Shown here: positions 27,413 through 36,923 of the stretch, piece after piece
Layout of the letters: every line of letters starts with the position of its first letter
Numbering within the stretch: position 1 is the stretch's first letter
From: Treponema sp.
GTDB lineage: Bacteria > Spirochaetota > Spirochaetia > Treponematales > Treponemataceae
Reading direction: 5' to 3'
Assembly (NCBI GenBank): GCA_017645785.1
Contig: JAGCNW010000019.1
Coordinates: 1 to 64,000 of the forward strand
DNA length: 64,000 nucleotides
The notes under the pieces: generated by a model
Databases searched by the model: none
What the model was told of the DNA's origin: nothing
The model's input: only the letters and a program-made list of their open reading frames with translations
Program-made: the position numbers and the translations under genes

Positions 27413-28330
27413 ATGTCGGACGAAATTTTGCAGGCATACAGTTTGATAAGGAGCGGGAATCCCGCCCAAGCCAAGGATTTGCTCAACGGCGCCCTTGTTT
27501 ACGAACTGGAAAACCAAGAGATACTCTTTGCGATTGACTGCTGCAATTTTTGGATTGACGTGGTGGAGCGGGCCAAGGGCGTTGACGACGCCTTTGAGCG
27601 GGGCGAGACTTACTGCAACGAGTGGAAGAGCTTTCTAAGTTTTCTCAAGCGGGAAAAGCGAACTTTTGACCGAACCCTTTTTGCCGTAAAGACAGGAGTT
27701 TTTTCGTTGGCCTTGGCTTGCTATAACGAGCTGGCCGGAGAAAAGGACCCCGCCCAAAAGGCTGAGATTTTGCGAAAGACCGGCCTTTGCTACAAAAAGC
27801 TCGGCTCCTACGAGACCGCTCGAAATTGCCTTACGGACGCAAATTCCGTAAAGCCGGACACGGCTGCGATAATAGCCGAGATGGCCGACTGCTACGCCTT
27901 GTGCGCGGAAGAAAGGCACGCCAAGGTTTTGTTTAGGGAAGCCTTTTATTTGGATCCGCAAAAAATAGATCCGGCCTTTTTGGACTCCGAGTTGATACAA
28001 TGCTTGATAAGGAACGTTCAGGACAGGGGCTATGGCGGAGCGGCTTTGTTGGAATGGATTCCTGTCTACGGCAAGCTTTACGGAGTCTTTAACGTAATGC
28101 GAAAGCTGCGGCCAATGGAAATCGCCAGGCTGAAGCAGGAGATATACGCCAAGGAAACGGAGATAAAGGATCCGGCGTGCCAAACGGAACTCTTGGTTCC
28201 CCGCTTGATAAACCTTTATTTTTGGCTTGCGGATTATTTTGTCGCTTGCGGAAATTTGAGCGAGGCGAACGAGATTAGCACAAGAATAAAAATTCTTGAT
28301 ACGGAAATATATGAACTTTATGTCAAATGA
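27413..28330 (+). CDS. TPR-like helical protein, function unknown
   Basis: A 305-residue soluble protein with no signal or membrane segment. The first 50 residues look like one tetratricopeptide unit (AYSLIRSGNPAQAKDLLNGAL), and two more sit at about 125-200 (GLCYKKLGSYETARNCLTDA, MADCYALCAEERHAKVLFREAFYLDP). The C-terminal third is helical without clear repeats. It lies 15 nt upstream of the giant greA gene and shares its promoter. Since GreA here also carries a TPR-like extension, the two may interact, but that is only inference. Confidence 0.65.
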   Translation: MSDEILQAYSLIRSGNPAQAKDLLNGALVYELENQEILFAIDCCNFWIDVVERAKGVDDAFERGETYCNEWKSFLSFLKREKRTFDRTLFAVKTGVFSLALACYNELAGEKDPAQKAEILRKTGLCYKKLGSYETARNCLTDANSVKPDTAAIIAEMADCYALCAEERHAKVLFREAFYLDPQKIDPAFLDSELIQCLIRNVQDRGYGGAALLEWIPVYGKLYGVFNVMRKLRPMEIARLKQEIYAKETEIKDPACQTELLVPRLINLYFWLADYFVACGNLSEANEISTRIKILDTEIYELYVK

Positions 28331-28345
28331 CAACAGGAGAATCAA

Positions 28346-31084
28346 ATGTCAGAAGAATTGGTAAAGAAGGTTCAAGAGCAGCTTAAAGAAGAGTCGTGGA
28401 CTCGCGCCGCTATTAGCAATGTGACTCAGAACAACATCGAGGAGCTTGAAAAAATTGTCGCCCAGGCGGTTCAGGAAAACGCGGTAAGCGAGATTCGCGA
28501 AGTTTGCGACGAGCATTTGACACACTCAAAGGACAGCATAACCGCGCTCTATATTTCGGGAATGTTGGCCTTGAAGCAAGGCGCTTTGGACAATTCCGCC
28601 TTGGTCAGCCTTGTTGACATTTTTAACAAGAACAAAAAAGAGCCGATTGTCGTTTACATTTGCAAGAGCATTTTGGCCAGCGACGAGAACAACAAGTTCG
28701 CCTTGCGCGCCTTGGCCGAACGCTACCGCGAGGACAAGAACGACGAGATGTGGGCCCTTTACGAAAAGATCGTAAAGATTGACTTCGAGGAAGCGGAGAT
28801 GGCGAAAGCCTTGGCCGAGCATTGCGAAGAAAAGGGCGACACAGACAACGCGATCAGCTTTTACAAGAAGGCGCTCCACCGCTTTGTTTCTCTCAAGAAC
28901 ATTTCTTCAGTCAAGGAAGTTTGGTCAAAGTTGGTTGCCTTGATTCCGCAAGAAATAGACTTCTTCCTTTCCGTTCAAAGAAAGGTTTCAAAGTCCATAA
29001 GCGAAGACAAGTCCGCTCTCTTGATGCAGGAACTTTACGGCTGGTACAAGGACAACAAAAAGTGGGAGATTGCGATCAACATTCTAAAATTGATTTTGCA
29101 AATCGACCCCAAAGATTCTTGGGCCCGCCGCGAGATTGTCGATTGCTACAAGGGCTTGTACGCCGGCCGCGCCAATCTTGACGAGTACATCGCTTCAAGC
29201 GACTTGACGCAGGGCTTCCGCAACGTCTTTGAAGCCATCAGTGACTTTGAAAAGCACATAGCCTTTGACGTAAAGAGCTTTGTATACCACCGCTCTTGGG
29301 GCGTCGGAAAAATTACAGAGTCAAAGAACGACACTCTTACAATCAATTTTGGAAAGAAGACCGGCGTTCACGAAATGTCTCTCAAGATGGCCGTAGACGC
29401 TTTGACTCCCCTTAAGAATGACCACATTTGGGTTCTTAAGAGAACAAAGACTCGCGAAACGTTGGTCAAGATGGTCAAGGAAAACAAGGCCGAGACATTG
29501 AAGACAATCATCAAGAGCTTTGGCAATTCTTGCGACTTCAAGCGCATCAAGGCCGAGCTTGTTCCCTCGATTTTGCAACCAAAGGAATGGACAAGCTGGA
29601 ACAACGCCGCCAAAAAGATTTTGGAAAGCGACTCAACCTTTGGCGTCAATCCCAACGACATCACCCAGTACATTGTCCGCGACCATGAAATTTCCAGCGA
29701 GGAAAAATACAACAACGAGTTCAAATCTCAAAAGCAGTTCTTTGCCCGCATAGACATCATCATGAAATTTGTGGCGGACGATGAAGCGGACAAGGACAGC
29801 GACTTGTTCAGCGATATGTACCAGTATTTTACCGGCTTCCTCAAGACTATCACTCGCGCAACAACGCAGGTTGTCGCCGCGTATTTGACGGTTCAAAAGA
29901 TCGGAAACTTGATTCCCAGCCGCGCCTATTCATGCAAGTACACATTCGCCCAAATCTACGGCGACTTGAAGGAAAACGAAAAAATCGAGCCTCGCAACCG
30001 CAAGGAAGACGAGAAAACTCCGCGCGAGGTTTACGAGGAACTCAAGGACACAAAGAACACTACCCTCAAGGAAGACTTCTTGCGGGATATCAAGGATTTG
30101 ACGGAATGGCAGGATGAATACCTCAAGCTTTTCCCGACCGTTCTCAAGAAAGAGTTGCTTGACGCTGTGGCCGCCAACGGCGGAGCGGAGAAGCTCAAGA
30201 AATTCGCGGTCAATTGCTACGAGGACTACAAGGATTTCCGCGCCGCGATTTTGTTCTTCTTTGAAAACTGCCAGGACGACGCGTGGCACAAGGACAGCGG
30301 CGTTTCTTACGAAAAGCAGCTCATCGCCATTTTGAACGTCATCGACTTGTGTTTCCGCGAAATCGCCAGCCACGTGAACACGACGGAAAACAAGAAGGTT
30401 CAAAAGCAAGCCGAAAAGCTTTTGTTCGACAGCGAAGCCTTGGCCAACTTCATGTTCTCAAACGGAGAAGAGACAGTCACAAAGATGTACACCTTGGTTG
30501 ACGACATCCACGACTTGGATCCAAACATCAAGAGCAAGCTTCGCAACAAGATTTTGGAAAAATATCCCGACTACAAATTCCGCACGACGGAAGAAAAGGC
30601 TTCCGCTCCCAAGGGAATGTTGGTCACCGCCGCCAAGCTGGAAGAAAAGCAAGCGCTTGTCGAGCAAATCCAAAAAGTGGACATTCCCGCCAACGCAAAG
30701 GAAATTGGCGAAGCTCGCGCTCAGGGCGACTTGAAGGAAAACGCCGAATACAAGGCCGCCAAAGAGCACCAGCACTACCTCAATGTCACATTGGCAAAGC
30801 TTCAGGAAGAGCTCGCCCGCGCCGTTGTGTTCGATCCGACAACCGCTTCTACAGCCATCGTTTCTTTTGGAACGAAAGTTACCCTTTTCAACAAGGACAC
30901 AAACCAAAACGAAGTCTACACGATTTTGGGACCTTGGGAATCGGATCCGGACAAGGGAATCATTTCTTACATGTCTCCTCGCGGAAACGAGTTGTTGAAC
31001 AGAAAGCCTGAAGAGGAATTCTCTTTTAAGATTAACGAAACTTTGTACAACTACAAGGTTCTTCAAATCGAAATAGCGAAGTAA
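28346..31084 (+). CDS. greA: GreA transcript-cleavage factor with a very long N-terminal extension
   Basis: Residues about 745-912 are a complete GreA: the coiled coil with the acidic tip ARAQGDLKENAEYKAAKEHQ, which enters the RNA polymerase secondary channel to rescue backtracked complexes, and a C-terminal domain with GTKVTLFNKDTNQNEVYTILGPWESDPDKGIISYMSP. The preceding 740 residues are helical and partly TPR-like (LAEHCEEKGDTDNAISFYKKALHRF) with a charged mid section. GreA of about 900 residues is known from Borrelia and Treponema; the role of the extension is not established. AGGAGA precedes the ATG. Confidence 0.92.
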   Translation: MSEELVKKVQEQLKEESWTRAAISNVTQNNIEELEKIVAQAVQENAVSEIREVCDEHLTHSKDSITALYISGMLALKQGALDNSALVSLVDIFNKNKKEPIVVYICKSILASDENNKFALRALAERYREDKNDEMWALYEKIVKIDFEEAEMAKALAEHCEEKGDTDNAISFYKKALHRFVSLKNISSVKEVWSKLVALIPQEIDFFLSVQRKVSKSISEDKSALLMQELYGWYKDNKKWEIAINILKLILQIDPKDSWARREIVDCYKGLYAGRANLDEYIASSDLTQGFRNVFEAISDFEKHIAFDVKSFVYHRSWGVGKITESKNDTLTINFGKKTGVHEMSLKMAVDALTPLKNDHIWVLKRTKTRETLVKMVKENKAETLKTIIKSFGNSCDFKRIKAELVPSILQPKEWTSWNNAAKKILESDSTFGVNPNDITQYIVRDHEISSEEKYNNEFKSQKQFFARIDIIMKFVADDEADKDSDLFSDMYQYFTGFLKTITRATTQVVAAYLTVQKIGNLIPSRAYSCKYTFAQIYGDLKENEKIEPRNRKEDEKTPREVYEELKDTKNTTLKEDFLRDIKDLTEWQDEYLKLFPTVLKKELLDAVAANGGAEKLKKFAVNCYEDYKDFRAAILFFFENCQDDAWHKDSGVSYEKQLIAILNVIDLCFREIASHVNTTENKKVQKQAEKLLFDSEALANFMFSNGEETVTKMYTLVDDIHDLDPNIKSKLRNKILEKYPDYKFRTTEEKASAPKGMLVTAAKLEEKQALVEQIQKVDIPANAKEIGEARAQGDLKENAEYKAAKEHQHYLNVTLAKLQEELARAVVFDPTTASTAIVSFGTKVTLFNKDTNQNEVYTILGPWESDPDKGIISYMSPRGNELLNRKPEEEFSFKINETLYNYKVLQIEIAK

Positions 31085-31088
31085 GCTT

Positions 31089-31334
31089 ATGGAAGACGCG
31101 GAAAGACAAAAACTGGAAGCTCAAAAAAAGGGTTTGGAGTCAAACCGTTATTTGTGCGGCGCTCTCTGCGTCTTCCTTGTTTACGTTACATTTAAAGACT
31201 TTAAGACAAATCCCGGAAGCCCCTTGTTTTACGCCGTCATGGGCCTCTTGCTTTTGGCGGCTTTGGGCTTGGCTTTGCGGGACACAATCCTAATCGGAAA
31301 AATAAAAAAGAAATTGCTTGAAGGCGGAGAGTGA
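31089..31334 (+). CDS. Small two-helix membrane protein
   Basis: An 81-residue protein with a charged N-terminus (MEDAERQKLEAQKKGLES), two membrane helices at about 21-38 and 46-65, and a basic C-terminus. No family recognised. It starts 4 nt after greA and its last codons overlap the next GTG start, so it is probably cotranslated with both neighbours. Confidence 0.65.
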   Translation: MEDAERQKLEAQKKGLESNRYLCGALCVFLVYVTFKDFKTNPGSPLFYAVMGLLLLAALGLALRDTILIGKIKKKLLEGGE

Positions 31335-32302
31335 TTTTGGCGGAAATCAAATGCCAAGAATTTGCGCTTAAGGAATTGTCTTCGAGCCTTTACGTTTTTC
31401 CGGGACCGACAAACGTCGGCGTCGCCGTCCAAAAAAATTCCCCTGAATTGACAGAAATCTATTTTATCGACGTTGGCGAAGACGCGGCTTTCGCGCAAAA
31501 ACTTTACGAGGCTTGCGAAAAGCATTTTGGAAAGATTTGCGTAAAGGCGATTGTTTGCACCCACGCGCACGCAGACCATATTGGCGGCGCCGCTTGGCTT
31601 AAAGAAAAAACGAGCTGCCAAATTTGGGCAACCCAAGCCGAAAAGTCTTGCGCCGAAACTCCGCAAATCCAGGCGACAGCTTTTTACGGGGCCTTTCCCT
31701 TGCCGGAGTTGGACACGTCGTACTTTCACGCGCCGCAATGTTTTGTTGACCAAGTGATAGAGGCGGGGCAAAAAATAAAATGCGGTTCGCTGGAATTTGA
31801 ATTCGTTCCGCTCCCGGGCCACTCTTTTGACATGGTAGGCGTTTTGGCGGAAGGAGCCGACGGCAAAAAAGTTTTTTACGCCGGCGACGGAATCTTTGGC
31901 CGCTCAATGCTAAAGCGCTTTTGGACTCCCTTTGTGGTTGACGTAAAATCCTTTAAGGAATCCCTTTCGCGAATAGCCAAAGTCAACGCGGATTTTTTTG
32001 TTCCCAGCCACGGAGACGTTTATGACGAAGTTGACGAGCTTTCTGAATTGAATTTGATTTCTACGATTTCAAACGAAAAGTTGATAGAGGAGCTTTTGGT
32101 CCAGCCCAAAACTCACGAGGAGCTTTTAAAGGCCTTTGCCGACAAAAGCGACTTGACCTTGCGCCTAAGCCAGCACATGCTTATAGGAAGCTCCTTGCGC
32201 TCGTATTTGACTTACCTTTACAAAGAGGGCCGCGTCCGCTGGTTCTTTGAAGACAACAAGATGCTTTGGCAGACGATAGGCGGAGCGGCAGACAAAGCCT
32301 AA
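31331..32302 (+). CDS. Metallo-beta-lactamase-fold hydrolase
   Basis: A 323-residue enzyme. The zinc motif THAHADH is at about 77-83, followed by LPGHSFDMVGVL (third histidine), YAGDGIFG (bridging Asp) and PSHGDVY (last His), so both metal sites look intact. The C-terminal 80 residues form an extra helical domain (KTHEELLKAFADKSDLTLRLSQHMLIGSSLRSYLTYL) resembling a winged helix, as in the LACTB2 or glyoxalase II-like branch. Substrate unknown. The start is GTG, overlapping the previous stop; a TTG two codons later is an alternative. Confidence 0.82.
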   Translation: MILAEIKCQEFALKELSSSLYVFPGPTNVGVAVQKNSPELTEIYFIDVGEDAAFAQKLYEACEKHFGKICVKAIVCTHAHADHIGGAAWLKEKTSCQIWATQAEKSCAETPQIQATAFYGAFPLPELDTSYFHAPQCFVDQVIEAGQKIKCGSLEFEFVPLPGHSFDMVGVLAEGADGKKVFYAGDGIFGRSMLKRFWTPFVVDVKSFKESLSRIAKVNADFFVPSHGDVYDEVDELSELNLISTISNEKLIEELLVQPKTHEELLKAFADKSDLTLRLSQHMLIGSSLRSYLTYLYKEGRVRWFFEDNKMLWQTIGGAADKA

Positions 32303-32313
32303 AATGCCGCGCG

Positions 32314-33027
32314 TTACTCTTTCCAGCCTTCAACGATCGCTACGCCCGCGCTGCAGCCCAAGCGGTTGGCTCCGGCGGCGACTAGTTCCTTTGCAAAAGC
32401 GGCGTCGCGAATTCCTCCGCTGGCCTTAACTCCCATTTCCGGGCCGACAGTTTTTCGCATGAGCGCCACATGGCGGACTTGCGCTCCGTTGGGAAGGGCT
32501 TTTCCGTCCGCGCCTTTGGGGGTTCCAAAACCGGTGGATGTCTTTACAAAGTCTGCGCCGGCTTTTTTTGCGGCAAGGCAGGCGGCCTCGATTTCTTGGT
32601 CGGTCAAATAGCAAGTTTCGACGATGACTTTTACAAGGGCTTTTTTGCCTTTTTGCTGGCCGCCTTCTTTTGCGGCTTGGACAACGACGCGAATGTCGTC
32701 TTGCACTAGGTCAAAGGCGCCGTCTTTGGCCGCTCCTATGTTTATGACCATGTCAACTTCGTCGGCGCCGTCCAAAACGGCCTCTTTGGCGGCAAAGGCC
32801 TTGGCTTGGCTCTTTTCCGCTCCCAAGGGAAATCCTATTACCGTGCATACGGCGGAACTGTGGCCTTGCAATTCTTTGGCGGCGAGGTGAACCCATACAG
32901 GATTTACGCATACAGACGCAAAGTTGTATTTTTTAGCTTCGTCGCAAAGCTTTTCAATCTGGGCTTTTGTCGCGGTGGCGGCCAAAAGCGTGTGGTCAAT
33001 CATTTTGGCTATTTCTTCTCTTGTCAT
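32314..33027 (-). CDS. deoC: Deoxyribose-phosphate aldolase
   Basis: Converts 2-deoxyribose-5-phosphate to glyceraldehyde-3-phosphate and acetaldehyde in deoxynucleoside salvage. The 237-residue enzyme has the Schiff-base lysine K162 in [11 protein letters not shown], the proton-relay lysine in [10 protein letters not shown], and [14 protein letters not shown]. The length is as expected. AGGAGG lies directly before the ATG. It stands alone, convergent with the hydrolase gene, with no other deo genes nearby. Confidence 0.96.
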   Translation of the reverse strand: MTREEIAKMIDHTLLAATATKAQIEKLCDEAKKYNFASVCVNPVWVHLAAKELQGHSSAVCTVIGFPLGAEKSQAKAFAAKEAVLDGADEVDMVINIGAAKDGAFDLVQDDIRVVVQAAKEGGQQKGKKALVKVIVETCYLTDQEIEAACLAAKKAGADFVKTSTGFGTPKGADGKALPNGAQVRHVALMRKTVGPEMGVKASGGIRDAAFAKELVAAGANRLGCSAGVAIVEGWKE

Positions 33028-33075
33028 GCCTCCTATTGTAGCGCATTTTTGGAGATTTTGGGGAATTAATTTTTC

Positions 33076-33103
33076 TTGACAAATTAAAAAATTATGTTAT
33101 AAT
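33076..33103 (+). promoter_or_regulatory. Consensus promoter of the TPR-rlmN operon
   Basis: Perfect TTGACA at 33076-33081 and perfect TATAAT at 33098-33103 with a 16-bp spacer: the closest match to the sigma-70 consensus in the window. Leader of about 30 nt. Confidence 0.8.
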
Positions 33104-33139
33104 TGAACTGTTGAAGTAAAAAAAACATTGGAATAGCTT

Positions 33140-33502
33140 ATGGCCTTAAATTTTAAAGACGTCTTGGAAGAAAAAGAAATTCCTGACGGATTTATAAAAG
33201 TTACCGACAGACCCATTCAAGGGCTTTCGTCCGAACAAAAGGCAATCCTCAACAGGCGTGGGAACGTTTTTTTTAACAACGGAGACATTGAAAGCGCCAG
33301 GCGGATTTATTTAACAACTGGATATTCCGACGGATTGATTCGTGTTGGAGATGAATACGCAAAAAAGAAGCAAACTTTAAAGGCGCTAAAGATGTACACT
33401 CTTGCGCATAATACTAGCAAGGTTGGGCCGATTTACGAAAAAATCGCCGCGACGATAGGCAGTCTTTTAAAAGACGACCAAGAGAGCGGAGACAAAGAAT
33501 AA
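33140..33502 (+). CDS. Small helical protein, function unknown
   Basis: A 120-residue soluble protein. The middle carries RGNVFFNNGDIESARRIYLTTGYSDGLIRVGDEYAKKKQTLKALKMYTLA, which reads like one and a half TPR-type helical hairpins. No signal or membrane segment. It lies 18 nt upstream of a full TPR protein behind a consensus promoter, and the two are probably partners or a split of one ancestral unit. Function not known to me. Confidence 0.65.
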   Translation: MALNFKDVLEEKEIPDGFIKVTDRPIQGLSSEQKAILNRRGNVFFNNGDIESARRIYLTTGYSDGLIRVGDEYAKKKQTLKALKMYTLAHNTSKVGPIYEKIAATIGSLLKDDQESGDKE

Positions 33503-33520
33503 AAAAAATGGAGTTAAAAA

Positions 33521-34657
33521 GTGAACGAGATGGATCAAAATTCTTATGACGAATACCCTGAGATAAACGCTGACGGAAAAAACAACGAAATCGCCGAACT
33601 TTCAAAACGCGGCTACCAACTCCTTAAAGAAGGCGAGATAGACCAAGCCAAAGCCGAGTTCAAAAAAATTCTTGAAATAGAGGCCAACAACAACTACGCG
33701 CTTGTAGGCTTGGGCGACAGCGAGCGAAAGCTCAATCACTTTAACGACGCCATCGACTATTATACAAAGTGCCTCTCTTTTTATCCCGGAAACAACTACG
33801 CCCTTTTTGGCTTGGCCGACTGCTATAAGACGCTCAACCAATTCCACAAGGCCATAGACATTTGGGAACAGTACTTGGTCCACGACGACCGCAACATCAC
33901 TGTCCTTACGCGCGTGGCTGACGCTTATCGAAAAATCCGCGACTTTAAGAAAAGCAAGCAGCTTTATCTTAAAGTTTTGGACATGGAAGAAAACAATCCC
34001 TACGCGTTGATCGGTTTGGGCCACTTGCACTATGACTTTAAGGAATACACCGACGCGCTTTTTTATTGGACAAGAATGCTTGAGCTCAACGAAAGCCAGG
34101 TTGACATTCGCGTTCTTACCAGCATCGGAAACTGCCACAGAAAGCTCAAGAGCTTTGAAAAAGGCGTTCCGTTTTTTGAAAGGGCGCTTAGCCTTGACCC
34201 AAAAAATTTCTACGCGCTCTTTGGCCTTGCCGACTGCTACCGCGGAATGAACCAACAGTTCCGCTCGATTGAATATTGGAACAAAATTTTGGATATGGAT
34301 CCAAACAACAAGGTTATCCTTACCCGCGCGGGCGACGCTTACCGCAATTCCGGCGACTACAAGACCGCCGAGATGTACTACAACAAGGCGATGAACATAG
34401 ACTTTGACATTTACGCCGCGCTTGGCTTGGCCCTTATTTGCAAGGGCGAAGGCCGCTACGAAGAAAGCGCCGAACGCCTTAGCGCCTTGATAAAGAACGA
34501 TCCCAAAAATTATCGCCTCTACATCGATTTGGCCGACAGCTACACAAAGATGAACCAAAAGAAAAAGGCGATTGAAACCCTTGAGTCATTCCAAAAGTTC
34601 GGCATAAGAAGCCAAGCGATCAACGAAACTTTGGAACGCCTTAAGAAAAACGCTTAG
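33521..34657 (+). CDS. Tetratricopeptide repeat protein
   Basis: A 378-residue protein composed of about nine consecutive 34-residue TPR units, for example NNYALVGLGDSERKLNHFNDAIDYYTK and NPYALIGLGHLHYDFKEYTDALFYW. It has no signal peptide, so it is a cytoplasmic scaffold. The start is GTG with GGAG 7 nt upstream; an ATG three codons later lies too far from it. It is followed 6 nt later by rlmN. The partner is unknown. Confidence 0.85.
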   Translation: MNEMDQNSYDEYPEINADGKNNEIAELSKRGYQLLKEGEIDQAKAEFKKILEIEANNNYALVGLGDSERKLNHFNDAIDYYTKCLSFYPGNNYALFGLADCYKTLNQFHKAIDIWEQYLVHDDRNITVLTRVADAYRKIRDFKKSKQLYLKVLDMEENNPYALIGLGHLHYDFKEYTDALFYWTRMLELNESQVDIRVLTSIGNCHRKLKSFEKGVPFFERALSLDPKNFYALFGLADCYRGMNQQFRSIEYWNKILDMDPNNKVILTRAGDAYRNSGDYKTAEMYYNKAMNIDFDIYAALGLALICKGEGRYEESAERLSALIKNDPKNYRLYIDLADSYTKMNQKKKAIETLESFQKFGIRSQAINETLERLKKNA

Positions 34658-34663
34658 CGTTAG

Positions 34664-35689
34664 ATGGAAAAAATCGTCTTGTCCGCGCTTTTGCCGGACG
34701 AAATTTCTTCTGAACTCAACTTGTCTCCCGCCTTTAGAGGAAAGCAAATCTTTAAATGGGTTTCGCTTGGTGTGGAATCCTTTGACCAAATGACAAACGT
34801 TCCCAAGGACTTGCGGGCGGACTTGCAAGAAAAATCCGTCTTGCGCTCGTCTTGCGTGAACCAAGTTTTTAGGGACAAGGACGGAACTGTAAAGCTTCAA
34901 ATAAAAACTGACGACGGCCTTTTAATCGAAACGGTTTTGCTCACCGACATCGAAGGGCGAAAGACCGCCTGCGTTTCTTGTCAGGCCGGCTGCGCGATGG
35001 CTTGCGCTTTTTGCCAGACTGGCCATTTGGGTTTTGCCCGCAATTTGACGGCGGCCGAAATCGTCGAGCAATTTTTGTTTTTGGAAAAGGAATGCGGAAC
35101 GCTGGACAACATTGTCTTTATGGGAATGGGGGAACCGACGCTCAACCTTGAGGCGATTAGAAAGGCGATAAATGTTTTGACCCATAAGGACGGCCGCGCG
35201 CTTGGAACAAAAAGAATCACTCTTTCCACTTGCGGAATCGTAAAAGGCATTTACGACTTGGCCGACAATGGCCCAAAGATTCGTTTGGCCCTGAGCCTTA
35301 CCACGGCCGACGAAGACTTGCGGACCCAGCTAATGCCCGTCACAAAGACAAATCCCTTGAGTGAAGTTCGGAAGGCGATTGACTATTACGCAAAAAAATC
35401 CGGCCGCCGAGTCACCTTGGAAGCGGCCTTGCTTGGCTCCAAAAATACTGGAAAAGAAAGCGCCAAGCGGATGATAGAATTTGCGCGCGGCATAGACGTA
35501 AACATTAATTTGATTCCTTGGAATCCGGTAAAAAGCCTTCCCTTTGAAGAGCCGAGTCAAAAAGAATGCGACGAGTTTGTAAAGGACTTGGAGGCCGCCG
35601 GCCTTAACGTCACCTTGCGCCGCCGCCGTGGAGCGGGCGTAAACGCGGCTTGCGGCCAACTGGGCAGTACAAAATTTTCAGAAAAATAA
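34664..35689 (+). CDS. rlmN: 23S rRNA (adenine2503-C2)-methyltransferase, radical SAM
   Basis: Methylates A2503 of 23S rRNA and A37 of some tRNAs. The 341-residue enzyme has the iron-sulfur motif CAMACAFC (CxxxCxxC), MGMGEPTLNLEA, and the second methyl-carrying cysteine in NAACGQL near the C-terminus. RKQIFKW-like GKQIFKWVSLG opens the protein as usual. All catalytic residues appear present. Downstream is a short intergenic region with two copies of the TTCGCAAGACC motif. Confidence 0.96.
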   Translation: MEKIVLSALLPDEISSELNLSPAFRGKQIFKWVSLGVESFDQMTNVPKDLRADLQEKSVLRSSCVNQVFRDKDGTVKLQIKTDDGLLIETVLLTDIEGRKTACVSCQAGCAMACAFCQTGHLGFARNLTAAEIVEQFLFLEKECGTLDNIVFMGMGEPTLNLEAIRKAINVLTHKDGRALGTKRITLSTCGIVKGIYDLADNGPKIRLALSLTTADEDLRTQLMPVTKTNPLSEVRKAIDYYAKKSGRRVTLEAALLGSKNTGKESAKRMIEFARGIDVNINLIPWNPVKSLPFEEPSQKECDEFVKDLEAAGLNVTLRRRRGAGVNAACGQLGSTKFSEK

Positions 35690-35693
35690 ATCT

Positions 35694-35735
35694 TTCGCAA
35701 GACCAAAAAGCAGAACAAAAAGCGTTCGCAAGACC
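35694..35735. repeat. Two copies of the TTCGCAAGACC motif
   Basis: TTCGCAAGACC at 35694-35704 and 35725-35735, 31 bp apart, between the convergent rlmN and cysteine desulfurase genes. It is the reverse complement of the GGTCTTGCGAA found inside the LRR gene and tsaB. No stem-loop plus T run is seen here, so it is not an obvious terminator. Confidence 0.7.
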
Positions 35736-35750
35736 TTAACGCCGGCGGCG

Positions 35751-36923
35751 CTAATTGAAGGCCGCGCAAACTTCCTTTACCGCGTCCAAAAGCGCCTGCA
35801 TTCCCTCGCGCGTTGTAGCGGGTCCAAAGCTAAAGCGGACTGACGTTTCCCTTTGGCCTTGGGGAACGCCCATCGCTTCCAAAATCGGCCGCGAGGCTTT
35901 CTTTGACGAGCAGGCGCTTCCGGTAGAAACGCAAATGCCTTTTGCGTCAAGGGCGCGGAGCATTACCTGGCCCGGAATGTTCTTAAAGCTTGCTTGAATT
36001 ACCCAAGGAGAAAAGTTTTCTTGGCTAAGATTGCCGCGCGACTCTGGAATTATCGCCGCGCCTTTTATTGCTAGCAATTCCTTGATGAAAGAGTCGGTCC
36101 ATTCCTTTTGCTTTTGCAAGCGCTCGTTTTTTTGTCCTGAAACAAAAGCGTATTTTTCCAAACACTCGCCAAAAGCGATGGCGCCAAAGAGGTTTTCGGT
36201 TCCGCTACGAACGCCTCCTTCTTGCCCGCCGCCGCGCAAAAATATTTCTTCCTCTTTTTTTAAGTAAAGAAGGCCGATGCCGCGCGGCCCGCAAATCTTA
36301 TGGGCGCTAAAGGCCGCGGAGTCAACGCCGGAATCGTTTAGAAAATCAATTGGTATTTTTCCGAGGGCTTGCACGCAGTCAACGTGGAAGCGCGGCTTTC
36401 GCTTGCCCTTATATTGTTCTTCAAGCGCGGCGGCGATTTTTTGGATTGGCTGGACCGCTCCTGTTTCGTTGTTGACCGCCATTACGGACACGAAGAGGGT
36501 CTTTGCGTCAACTGTTTGCAAGACCGCCTCGGGCGTGACAAAGCCGTTTTTGTCCGCGGGAATCATGCGGCATTCTATTCCGCATTTTTTTAATTCGTCA
36601 GCCATTTCGCGCAAGGCTGGATGCTCGATTGAGCTTACCGCTACGTTCCCTTTTTCGGGCCTGTTAAGGATTGCCAAAAGGGGAATGTGGTCGCTTTCCG
36701 TTCCGCCTGATGTGAAGAAAAGTTGTTTTGCTTGCACGCCCAAGACTGTGGCGCACTTTGCGCGGGCTTCTTCCAGCGCGGCGCGCGCGGCTTTTCCGGC
36801 GGCGTGAACGCTTGAAGGGTTGGCCCAAGAGCCAAGCGATTTTTTTAACGCGCTTTCCAAAATGTCTTGGTCTGGAATCGCAGTCGCGGCCCAGTCAAAG
36901 TAAAGTTCTGGATTTACAGGCAT
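35751..36923 (-). CDS. Cysteine desulfurase (NifS/IscS family)
   Basis: PLP enzyme that takes sulfur from cysteine for Fe-S clusters or thiolation. The 390-residue protein has YFDWAATAIPD at the start, TSGGTESDHIPL, the PLP lysine in FSAHKICGPRGIGLLYL, RSGTENLFGAIAFG, and the active-site cysteine in STGSACSSKKASRP. No iscU, iscR or thiI is adjacent, so the acceptor is not known. Its ATG overlaps the end of aroB by 10 nt, so it is coupled to it. Confidence 0.93.
   Translation of the reverse strand: MPVNPELYFDWAATAIPDQDILESALKKSLGSWANPSSVHAAGKAARAALEEARAKCATVLGVQAKQLFFTSGGTESDHIPLLAILNRPEKGNVAVSSIEHPALREMADELKKCGIECRMIPADKNGFVTPEAVLQTVDAKTLFVSVMAVNNETGAVQPIQKIAAALEEQYKGKRKPRFHVDCVQALGKIPIDFLNDSGVDSAAFSAHKICGPRGIGLLYLKKEEEIFLRGGGQEGGVRSGTENLFGAIAFGECLEKYAFVSGQKNERLQKQKEWTDSFIKELLAIKGAAIIPESRGNLSQENFSPWVIQASFKNIPGQVMLRALDAKGICVSTGSACSSKKASRPILEAMGVPQGQRETSVRFSFGPATTREGMQALLDAVKEVCAAFN

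Noticed and set aside
33027..33045. Leaderless promoter for deoC (TACAAT 7 nt before the ATG)
   Set aside because: An AGGAGG Shine-Dalgarno lies between the box and the ATG and there is no -35 match, so the TACAAT is probably chance.
33602..34558. Long minus-strand open frame of 318 codons opposite the TPR protein
   Set aside because: The plus-strand frame shows clear TPR repeats; the reverse frame is a Val/Leu-rich shadow of them.
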